A DNA stretch of 64,000 nt from assembly GCF_019219825.1 (NCBI RefSeq), contig NZ_JAHUXH010000001.1, positions 662,486 to 726,485 of the forward strand, given 5' to 3'. The notes beneath the pieces were generated by a model that had not been told where the DNA came from, did not search any database, and saw only the letters and a program-made list of their open reading frames with translations. The DNA comes from Streptomyces sp. TRM70350 (GTDB lineage: Bacteria; Actinomycetota; Actinomycetes; Streptomycetales; Streptomycetaceae). Of this stretch, positions 25,527 to 32,293 are shown in pieces (the first letter of the stretch is position 1; each line of letters begins with the position of its first letter). The translations under genes and the position numbers were made by a program.

Positions 25527-26528
25527 TCACCCCTCGCGCAGCCCGGCCCGCGCGAACTCCCGCATCCCGTCCTCGAACCCGACCTCGGGCTTCCAGCCCA
25601 GCTCGGACCGCAGCCGCGAGGAGTCGGCGGTGATGTGGCGGACGTCCCCCAGCCGGTACTCCCCGGTCACCACGGGCTCCGGCCCGCCGTACGCCTCGGC
25701 CAGCGTCCGCGCCATCTCGCCGACCGTGTGCGGCTCACCGCTGCCGGTGTTGTACGCCGTGAGCGCGCCCGGCGCCGAAGTCGCCTCCAGGGCCGCCACG
25801 TTGGCCGCTGCCACATCGCGTACGTGCACGAAGTCCCGCCTCTGGCGTCCGTCCTCGAAGACGCGCGGGGCCTCGCCCCGGGCGAGCGCCGAGCGGAAGA
25901 AGGAGGCCACCCCGGCGTACGGGGTGTCGCGGGGCATCCGGGGCCCGTACACGTTGTGGTAGCGCAGCGACACCGCCGACCCGCCCGTGGCCCGCGCCCA
26001 GGCCGCCGCCAGATGTTCCTGGGTGAGCTTCGTCGTCGCGTACACGTTGCGCGGATCGACCGGCGCGTCCTCGGTGACCGGACCGGGCGCCAGCTCGGCG
26101 CCGCACGCGGGGCAGACGGGTTCGAAGCGTCCCGCCGCCAGATCGGCCACGGCCCGGGGCCCGGGCCGCACCACGCCGTGCCCGGCGCAGCTGTACCGGC
26201 CCTCGCCGTAGACCACCATCGACCCGGCAAGCACCAGCCGCCGTACGCCGGTCTCGGCCATGGCGGTGAGCAGTACGGCCGTGCCGAGGTCGTTGACGCG
26301 GACGTAGTCCGGCGCGTCGGAGAAACCGGTCCCCAGACCGACCATCGCCGCTTGGTGGCAGACGGCGTCGACGCCGGACAGCGCACGGCGGACGGCGTCG
26401 GCGTCCCGCACGTCCGAACCGGCGTCCACGCGCACGTCGTACACGACGGGCTCGTGTCCGCCCGCCGTCAGCGCCTCGACCACATGGGACCCGATGAACC
26501 CGGCACCGCCGGTGACCAGTACTCGCAT
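25527..26528 (-). CDS. NAD-dependent epimerase/dehydratase with zinc-ribbon-like insertion
   Basis: A 333-aa extended SDR acting on nucleotide sugars. The cofactor motif is VTGGAGFIGSH, and SMVVYG and YATTKLTQEH carry the catalytic Ser/Thr region and YxxxK. A Cys-rich insertion sits between them: RYSCAGHGVV, then about 25 residues later FEPVCPACGAEL, which could bind a structural zinc. The adjacent GT2 operon makes provision of a sugar nucleotide for it plausible. TAGCGT six bases before the ATG at 26528, with no Shine-Dalgarno, suggests a leaderless mRNA. Confidence 0.9.
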   Translation of the reverse strand: MRVLVTGGAGFIGSHVVEALTAGGHEPVVYDVRVDAGSDVRDADAVRRALSGVDAVCHQAAMVGLGTGFSDAPDYVRVNDLGTAVLLTAMAETGVRRLVLAGSMVVYGEGRYSCAGHGVVRPGPRAVADLAAGRFEPVCPACGAELAPGPVTEDAPVDPRNVYATTKLTQEHLAAAWARATGGSAVSLRYHNVYGPRMPRDTPYAGVASFFRSALARGEAPRVFEDGRQRRDFVHVRDVAAANVAALEATSAPGALTAYNTGSGEPHTVGEMARTLAEAYGGPEPVVTGEYRLGDVRHITADSSRLRSELGWKPEVGFEDGMREFARAGLREG

Positions 26529-26534
26529 GCCCAC

Positions 26535-26540
26535 ACGCTA
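26535..26540 (-). promoter_or_regulatory. Putative -10 of leaderless promoter (epimerase)
   Basis: TAGCGT on the minus strand, six bases before the ATG at 26528. Confidence 0.5.
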
Positions 26541-26604
26541 GGTCCGCGGACCGGCCCCGCCGCCGATCCGCGCCCGGCACGTCACAGGTCCGTAAGACAC
26601 GCGA

Positions 26605-26633
26605 GGGGTCCGGCGGCACAGCCGCCGGACCCC
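26605..26633. terminator. Hairpin terminator downstream of fprA
   Basis: GGGGTCCGGCGGC (26605-26617), a three-base loop ACA, then its perfect complement (26621-26633). It lies 17 bp beyond the stop of the ferredoxin reductase gene and insulates it from the epimerase gene. Confidence 0.85.
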
Positions 26634-26649
26634 TGCGGAACGGGCTCGC

Positions 26650-28014
26650 CTACGCGCCGCTCTCCCGGAGCATGTCCTCACGCTCGACGATCTTCACACG
26701 CTCGCGGCCCTGCGGCTCGCCCAGGGCCTTCTCGGCGGCGTCCAGCCGGTACCAGCCCTGCCACGTGGTGAAGCGGACGTTCCGCTCGGCGAGGAAGGCG
26801 TCGACGGCCTCGCGGTCCGGCGCCGAGGGGGTGTGCAGACGGCCGCCCGCGTAGTCGTCCAGCAGGTTGGACACCGTCTCGTTGGCGTCGCCCTTGGTGT
26901 GGCCGATGAGGCCGACCGGGCCACGCCGGATCCAGCCGGTGACGTACACCGACTGCAGGTGCGTACCGCCCTCCTCGATGACCCGGCCGCCCTCGTCCGG
27001 GACCGTGCCCGAGTCGATGTCCCAGGGCAGCTTGGGCAGTTTGTCGGAGAGGTAGCCGACCGCGCGGTAGACCGCGGTGACGTCCCAGTCGGTGAACCTG
27101 CCGGTGCCCCTGACGTTGCCGGTGCCGTCCAGCTCGGTGCGCTCGGTGCGCAGGCCGACGACCTTGCCGTCCTCGCCCAGGATCTCCGTCGGCGACTCGA
27201 AGAAGTGCAGGAACAGCTTGTGCGGGCGGTTGCCGACGTCGCGTATCGCCCAGTTCTCCAGCGTCTTGGCGACCATGTCGGCCTGCTTGTTGCCGCGCCG
27301 GGTCTCGATCGAGCCCTCGTCGTAGTCGATGTCCTCGGGGTCGACGACGACCTCGATGGTGGGGGAGTGGTCCAGCTCGCGCAGCTCCATCGGGCTGAAC
27401 TTCGCCTGCGCCGGGCCGCGTCGGCCGAAGACGTGGATCTCCTTGGCCGGGTTGGTCTTCAGGCCGTCGTAGACGTTCGGCGGGATCTCCGTCGGCAGCA
27501 GTTCGTCCGCGGTCTTGGCGAGGATGCGCGCGATGTCGAGCGCGACGTTGCCGACGCCCAGGACGGCGACCTTCTCGGCCTGAAGCGGCCAGGTGCGCGG
27601 CACGTCCGGGTGGCCGTCGTACCAGGACACGAAGTCGGCGGCGCCGTACGAGCCGTCGAGGTCGATGCCCGGGATCGGCAGCGCGCGGTCGGCCGTCGCG
27701 CCGGTGGAGAAGATCACGGCGTCGTAGAACGAGCGCAGGTCGTCCAGGCTGATGTCGGTCGGGTAGTCGACGTTGCCGAAGAGCCGGATCTGCGGCTTGT
27801 CCAGGACCTGGTGAAGGGCCGTGATGATGCCCTTGATCCGGGGGTGGTCGGGGGCGACTCCGTAACGGATCAGCCCGAACGGCGCCGGCATCCGCTCGAA
27901 GAGGTCGATGGACACACCGGGTTCGGCGGCCACGTCGGACTTGAGCAGGGCGTCGGCGGCGTAGATACCGGCGGGGCCGGCCCCGACGATTGCTACCCGC
28001 AGGGGGCGGGGCAT
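26650..28014 (-). CDS. fprA: Ferredoxin/adrenodoxin-type NADP+ reductase
   Basis: A 454-aa flavoprotein that transfers electrons between NADPH and ferredoxin, of the adrenodoxin-reductase-like group (mycobacterial FprA type). FAD motif VAIVGAGPAGIYAADALL, the conserved FGLIRYGVAPDHPRIKGI, NADPH motif VAVLGVGNVALDIARIL, and the C-terminal VTGWIRRGPVGLIGHTKGDA are all present. No N-terminal ferredoxin domain is fused, so a separate ferredoxin partner is needed. AAGGGAA lies upstream of ATG 28014. An iron-box-like 19-mer starts 46 bp before the start codon, so control by DmdR/IdeR is likely. Confidence 0.93.
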   Translation of the reverse strand: MPRPLRVAIVGAGPAGIYAADALLKSDVAAEPGVSIDLFERMPAPFGLIRYGVAPDHPRIKGIITALHQVLDKPQIRLFGNVDYPTDISLDDLRSFYDAVIFSTGATADRALPIPGIDLDGSYGAADFVSWYDGHPDVPRTWPLQAEKVAVLGVGNVALDIARILAKTADELLPTEIPPNVYDGLKTNPAKEIHVFGRRGPAQAKFSPMELRELDHSPTIEVVVDPEDIDYDEGSIETRRGNKQADMVAKTLENWAIRDVGNRPHKLFLHFFESPTEILGEDGKVVGLRTERTELDGTGNVRGTGRFTDWDVTAVYRAVGYLSDKLPKLPWDIDSGTVPDEGGRVIEEGGTHLQSVYVTGWIRRGPVGLIGHTKGDANETVSNLLDDYAGGRLHTPSAPDREAVDAFLAERNVRFTTWQGWYRLDAAEKALGEPQGRERVKIVEREDMLRESGA

Positions 28015-28059
28015 GATCAGGTTCCCTTCGAGCGATGACAAGCAACTCGACGGGAAGCC

Positions 28060-28078
28060 TAAGCTGAGGCAAGCCTAA
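28060..28078. promoter_or_regulatory. Iron-box-like site (DmdR/IdeR) upstream of fprA
   Basis: TAAGCTGAGGCAAGCCTAA matches the actinobacterial iron-box consensus (TTAGGTTAGGCTAACCTAA) at 14 of 19 positions, with the CCTAA half intact. It lies 46 bp before the fprA ATG, in the divergent region shared with the LysR gene. Confidence 0.6.
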
Positions 28079-28104
28079 CTTGGTACACGGGTCCGGCCTA
28101 TGAC

Positions 28105-28139
28105 CCCATAAGGCCACCTTATGGGATCCATAAGGTGGC
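28105..28139. promoter_or_regulatory. Phased CCATAAGG operator array upstream of LysR gene
   Basis: CCATAAGG (28106-28113), its complement CCTTATGG (28117-28124) and CCATAAGG again (28128-28135) start exactly 11 bp apart. They form two overlapping palindromes: CCCATAAGG-CCA-CCTTATGGG, and 12-bp perfect arms at 28113-28124 and 28128-28139 around GAT. The array ends 56 bp before the LysR start. Confidence 0.7.
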
Positions 28140-28194
28140 TCACGGGGCTTCCGGGCACGCCACCCGCCGCGGTGCTTTCCTTCTGCCTGTGGCC

Positions 28195-29121
28195 GTGAAC
28201 GAATCCCGCGGCGGTATGCCGCCCCTCGATCTGCTGTCGACGTTCCTGGAGATCTACCGGTCGGGCTCGCTGTCCGCCGCCGCCCAGCGGCTCGGCGTGA
28301 CCCAGCCCGCGGTCACCGGCCAACTCGCGCGGCTGGAGGAGCAGATCGGCGAGCGGCTGTTCGTCCGTACGCACAAAGGCGTCACGCCGACCCAGCGGGC
28401 GGCCGCGCTCGCCTCCCGCATCGGCGTCCATGTGGACGGCCTGCGCGAAGCCCTGCACCCGGCCGACACCGAGCCGCCCCTGCAGGGGACGGTGAGGGTC
28501 GGGGGAGCGGCCGAGGTGATGACCCTGCGGGTGCTGCCGGTGCTGGCCGAACTGGTCGGCCGGGGCGTGACCGTCCAGGTGGTCCTGGGGCTCGCCGACG
28601 ACCTGCTGTCCCAGCTGGCCGACGGCCGGCTCGACCTCGTCGTCTCGGCGGTACGGCCGTCCCACCAGGCCGTGCTCGCGGTGCCGTTGGTGGACGAGGA
28701 GTTCGTCCTGGTCGCCCCGCCCGCGCTGGCCCACACCATCGACGCCGACCGGCTGCGGGCCGAACCGGTGGCCGCGCTCGCCCATCTGCCGCTGGTGGCG
28801 TACGCCGAGGAGTTGCCCATCGTGCGCCGCTACTGGCGCAGCGAGTTCGGCCGCCGCCCACCGAACCCGGTGGCCATGGTCGTCCCTGACCTGAGGGCCG
28901 TCCTGGCGGCGGTGGTCGCGGGCGCCGGGATCTCCGTCCTGCCCCGCTACATCGCCGCCCCGGCCCTCGCCGCCGAGGAGGTCGTACAGCTCCACCACCC
29001 CGAGGTGGCGCCGCTCAACACGCTGTATCTGGCGGTACGGCGGGGCGCCCCGGCCGGCCCCGCCGTGACCGTGCTCCGCGACCGCCTCCAGCAGGCCGCG
29101 CGCCGCTGGAGCACGCTCTGA
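28195..29121 (+). CDS. LysR-family transcriptional regulator
   Basis: A 308-aa LTTR. The winged helix-turn-helix is in the first 65 residues (LDLLSTFLEIYRSGSLSAAA, QRLGVTQPAVTGQLARLEEQ, IGERLFVRTHKG). An effector-binding domain follows (GTVRVGGAAEVMTLRVLPVL, VVAGAGISVLPRYIAAPALA). Three starts are possible (GTG 28189, GTG 28195, ATG 28216) and none has a good Shine-Dalgarno. The phased CCATAAGG sites in front of it and the same motif before the next gene suggest it controls itself and the DJ-1/PfpI gene. The effector is unknown. Confidence 0.88.
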   Translation: MNESRGGMPPLDLLSTFLEIYRSGSLSAAAQRLGVTQPAVTGQLARLEEQIGERLFVRTHKGVTPTQRAAALASRIGVHVDGLREALHPADTEPPLQGTVRVGGAAEVMTLRVLPVLAELVGRGVTVQVVLGLADDLLSQLADGRLDLVVSAVRPSHQAVLAVPLVDEEFVLVAPPALAHTIDADRLRAEPVAALAHLPLVAYAEELPIVRRYWRSEFGRRPPNPVAMVVPDLRAVLAAVVAGAGISVLPRYIAAPALAAEEVVQLHHPEVAPLNTLYLAVRRGAPAGPAVTVLRDRLQQAARRWSTL

Positions 29122-29141
29122 CCTTCACCCTCCCTGCCCGA

Positions 29142-29163
29142 GGCCATAAGCATTCTTATGGCC
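29142..29163. promoter_or_regulatory. Operator-like palindrome before DJ-1/PfpI gene
   Basis: GGCCATAAG (29142-29150), CATT, then CTTATGGCC (29155-29163): perfect 9-bp arms. The half-site CCATAAG and the 11-bp spacing between half-site starts equal those in the array upstream of the LysR gene. It lies 41 bp before the ATG at 29205. Confidence 0.7.
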
Positions 29164-29204
29164 TGCTGCATGCGCTTCTCTGATCGCTGATGGACCCTGG
29201 AGCC

Positions 29205-29909
29205 ATGACGAAGATTCTGATGGTCATCTCGGGTGCGGACAGCATGCAGCTGGCCGACGGTTCCAGCCACCCCACCGGCTACTGGGCGGAGGAGGTCGCC
29301 GCCTCCCACCAGGTGCTCACCGCCGCGGGCGCCCAGGTGTCGATCGCCACCCCGGGCGGCGTACGCCCCACCGTCGACGCCCTCAGCCTCGACGAGCGCG
29401 GCGGCGTGCCGGAGGCCGACGCCCAGCGGTTCCGCACCTACCTCGACGGCCTCGCCGACCAGCTGGCCGCACCGCTCGCCCTGTCCGACGTACGCCTCGA
29501 CGACTACGACGCCCTCTACCTACCCGGCGGCCACGCCCCGATGGCCGACCTCACGCAGGACGCCGACCTCGGCCGGTTGCTCACCGAGGCCGACGCGGCA
29601 GGCAGGACGGTGGCGGCCCTGTGCCACGGGGTCGCCGGGCTGCTCAGCGCCGAGCGACAGGACGGCGGGTTCACCTTCGCCGCCCGCACGCTGACGTCGT
29701 TCAGCGACGAGGAGGAGCGCCAGGGCGGTCTGGGTGACAAGATGCCCTACTACCTGGAGAGCAGGCTGCGCGAGCGGGGCGCCGGGGTCGAGACCGGCCC
29801 CGCGTGGAGCACCACGGTCGTGGTGGACGGCAACCTGATCACCGGTCAGAACCCGCAGTCCAGCACGGCGACCGCCGAGGCCGTACTGAAGGCGCTGGGC
29901 CTGCGCTGA
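29205..29909 (+). CDS. DJ-1/PfpI-superfamily protein (type 1 glutamine amidotransferase-like)
   Basis: A 234-aa cytoplasmic protein of the Hsp31/PfpI group. The nucleophile elbow is VAALCHGVAGLL, the preceding DYDALYLPGGHAPMADLTQD is the conserved loop, and DGNLITGQNPQSSTATAEAV ends the domain. Relatives act as chaperones, glyoxalases or deglycases under carbonyl stress; which applies here is unknown. The ATG at 29205 is the start matching homologues (MTKILMVISGA). The LysR gene lies just upstream with matching operator motifs, so induction by the LysR effector is inferred. Confidence 0.88.
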   Translation: MTKILMVISGADSMQLADGSSHPTGYWAEEVAASHQVLTAAGAQVSIATPGGVRPTVDALSLDERGGVPEADAQRFRTYLDGLADQLAAPLALSDVRLDDYDALYLPGGHAPMADLTQDADLGRLLTEADAAGRTVAALCHGVAGLLSAERQDGGFTFAARTLTSFSDEEERQGGLGDKMPYYLESRLRERGAGVETGPAWSTTVVVDGNLITGQNPQSSTATAEAVLKALGLR

Positions 29910-29936
29910 ACCGGGCCTGTGCGTCGTCGTCGGCCG

Positions 29937-30827
29937 TCAGCCCGCGTCCGCGCGCGCCGACAGAGCGTGGCGCAGGCACTCGGTCAGGTCGGCGGCGATG
30001 CTCCCGTCGGGGTCCAGGCGGGGGTTGAAGATCGTGACGTCCAGGCCGACGGCTCGTTCGTCGGCCAGGGCCGTGCTCAGCACATCCTCCAGCTCCCGCC
30101 ACGTCAGTCCACCGGGCTGGCGGTAGTCGACGGCCGGCATGATCGCGTCGTCCAGGACGTCGACGTCGAGGTGCACCCAGTAGCCGCCGGGCACGCGGGC
30201 CAGCCGCTCGACCGCCTGGCGTGCGGCCGTGCCGGCGCCGACGGCACGGACCCCGTGGAAGTCCACGGCGTACAGCTCGGGCGGCAGGGGCTGCATACCG
30301 AACTGGGCGGACTCCGCGGCGTCACGGTAGCCGAGTACGACCACGTCCTCGTCGCGCACCAGGGGTCCGCGGCCCGCGAGGTCGGTGAGCAACCGGGGGC
30401 CGCGGCCCGTGACCAGGGCGAGTTCCATCGAGGCGGCCTCGCCCGCCGGTTCCGCCTCCGGCTGGTAGAAGTCGGTGTGGCCGTCGAGGAACAGCAGGCC
30501 GTGCCGACCGCGCCGCTTCAGGGCGAGCAGGTTGCCGAGCAGGATGCTGCAGTCGCCGCCGAGCACGACGGGAAAGCGGCCGGAGTCGAGCACAGCGCCG
30601 ACCGCGTCGGCGAGCCGCTGGGAGTACTCCGCGATGCCGGTGCTGTTGAGGACTCCGGTGCCGGGGTCCCGCCTCGGGTCGTAGGCGGGCGGTTCGACCC
30701 GGCCGACCCGCACCGCGCCCGGGACGTCCAGCAGACCGGCGGCGAACAGGGCCCCCGGGAGCTCCTCGACGCCGGACGGCTGCAGCCCCAGGACGGACGG
30801 CGCCTCGACGATCGCCAGTTCCCGCAC
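29937..30827 (-). CDS. Arginase/agmatinase-fold protein with altered metal motif
   Basis: A 296-aa ureohydrolase-fold protein. The motifs run in the usual order: GGDCS (90-94), FLDGHTDF (114-120), HLDVDVLDD (219-227) and GLDVTIFNP near the C-terminus. In known arginases and agmatinases the first motif is GGDHS, whose His binds manganese; here it is Cys93. The remaining Asp/His ligands are present. It may be a family member with a different metal, or one acting on a different guanidino-like substrate. GAAGGGACTGTGAC gives the GTG start. Confidence 0.85.
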   Translation of the reverse strand: MRELAIVEAPSVLGLQPSGVEELPGALFAAGLLDVPGAVRVGRVEPPAYDPRRDPGTGVLNSTGIAEYSQRLADAVGAVLDSGRFPVVLGGDCSILLGNLLALKRRGRHGLLFLDGHTDFYQPEAEPAGEAASMELALVTGRGPRLLTDLAGRGPLVRDEDVVVLGYRDAAESAQFGMQPLPPELYAVDFHGVRAVGAGTAARQAVERLARVPGGYWVHLDVDVLDDAIMPAVDYRQPGGLTWRELEDVLSTALADERAVGLDVTIFNPRLDPDGSIAADLTECLRHALSARADAG

Positions 30828-30904
30828 GTCACAGTCCCTTCGCCGGTGGGCGTCCACCTGGCCATCGTCGCGCAGGAAAGGGGACGCCGCCCGGCATGCG
30901 CCGG

Positions 30905-31555
30905 TCAGTCGGCCGGGTCGCCGTCACGTCGGCAGTACAGGAACAGGTGCGGCTCGGGGGTCGCCTCGGGATGTGCGGGAGTGAAGACCGTGCGGTCCTG
31001 CCGGAGCACCGTGAGCCCGGCCCGGCTCGCCATCTCGGCGAACTCCTCGGCGCCGAAGCTGGTCACTCGTACGGGCTGCCCCATGAAGACGGCCTCGACG
31101 TCCTCCACGTCCAGCGGCACGGTGGCGAGCACCAGATGACCGCCGGGCCGCAGCGCCCGCGCCAGCCGCCGTACGAGCGCGGACTGCTCCTCGCGGGACA
31201 TCTGGAGCAGGGAGAAGTACACGCAGACCGCGTCGAACGACCCGTCGGCGAGCGGCATTTCGCGGATGTCGGCGCACTGGAAGGCGGCGCCCGGCACCTG
31301 CTGGACGGCGAGGTCCACCATCACGGGCGAGACATCGACGCCGAGGACGTCGTGGCCCGCCTCGGCGAGCGTCCGCGCCGTGGGGCGCCCGGTCCCGCTG
31401 CCGACGTCCAGCACCCGGCTGCCGGGTTCCAGTTGCCCGAGCAACCACTCCAGCGACGCCCGGTGCGCCTCCGACCCCGCGAACGCCTTCTCGTACGCCG
31501 CCCCGATCGCGTCGAACGCGGTTGCGGCGGGCGGCCGGTGATCCCCGTCGGTCAC
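30905..31555 (-). CDS. Class I SAM-dependent methyltransferase
   Basis: A 216-aa methyltransferase with motif I VLDVGSGTGRPTARTLAEAG, the acidic GVDVSPVMVDLA, and post-motif ALRPGGHLVLATVP. YEKAFAGSEAHRASLEWLLG at the N-terminus and FLYCRRDGD at the end fit small-molecule methyltransferases. The substrate is unknown. The GTG start follows GGGGAAG. It lies upstream of the arginase-fold gene on the same strand with a 77-bp gap, so they might share a transcript. Confidence 0.85.
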   Translation of the reverse strand: MTDGDHRPPAATAFDAIGAAYEKAFAGSEAHRASLEWLLGQLEPGSRVLDVGSGTGRPTARTLAEAGHDVLGVDVSPVMVDLAVQQVPGAAFQCADIREMPLADGSFDAVCVYFSLLQMSREEQSALVRRLARALRPGGHLVLATVPLDVEDVEAVFMGQPVRVTSFGAEEFAEMASRAGLTVLRQDRTVFTPAHPEATPEPHLFLYCRRDGDPAD

Positions 31556-31777
31556 GATGCTTCCCCTTCGTCACGGGTGTGCCGGGCATCGTTCCATTCA
31601 CGGGCCGGGGCCACAACAGGGTTACGGCGGGCGGGGCTGTGGTGCGTGGCGGGGTGGGGCGTGGGGCTGGGCTGTGGTGCGCGGCCGGGCGGGGCGTGGG
31701 GCCGGGTGCGGGGCCGGGCGTGGCGTCCGGCGCCGGGGCGGTTGCGGTCGGGTGGGGCGTCACGGCAGGGTGCGGGC

Positions 31778-32233
31778 GTGACCACCTTGTTGATCGTGCA
31801 TCACACGCCCTCGCCCAACTGCCAGGCCATGCTGGAAGCGGTGATCTCCGGTGCGACGACCCCGGAGATCGAGAACGTCCGGGTCGAGCGACGGGCGGCG
31901 CTGTCCGCCACGGCCTCCGACGTGCTGGCCGCCGACGGCTACCTGCTGGGCACCCCGGCGAACCTCGGCTACATGTCCGGCGCTCTCAAGCATTTCTTCG
32001 ACCAGGTCTACTACCCGTGCCTGGACGAGACGCGCGGTCGGCCCTTCGCCTACTACGTGCACGGCGGCAACGACGTCACCGGCGCGGTGCGCGGCATCGA
32101 GTCGATCACCACCGGCCTGGGCTGGCGACGCACGGCCGAGGCGGTCACCGTGACCGGCGAGCCGGACCGGGCCGACATCGAGAGGTGCTGGGAGCTGGGG
32201 GCGACGGTCGCGGCCGGGCTCATGGAGCCGTAG
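31778..32233 (+). CDS. Flavodoxin-like NAD(P)H-dependent reductase
   Basis: A 151-aa flavodoxin-fold protein. LLIVHHTPSPNCQAMLEAVI is the FMN phosphate-binding loop, DGYLLGTPANLGYMSGALKH the second FMN loop, and FDQVYYPCLD and YYVHGGNDVTGAVRGIESI follow. It probably reduces quinones or similar compounds with FMN. The GTG start lies behind a GGCAGGG segment. About 200 bp of very G-rich sequence upstream separates it from the divergent methyltransferase gene. Confidence 0.85.
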   Translation: MTTLLIVHHTPSPNCQAMLEAVISGATTPEIENVRVERRAALSATASDVLAADGYLLGTPANLGYMSGALKHFFDQVYYPCLDETRGRPFAYYVHGGNDVTGAVRGIESITTGLGWRRTAEAVTVTGEPDRADIERCWELGATVAAGLMEP

Positions 32234-32293
32234 GGGCGGAGCCGACGGCCCCCGCCCGGCCGCCGTGGTCGTCGCCAACCCCGACGGTGCCGA

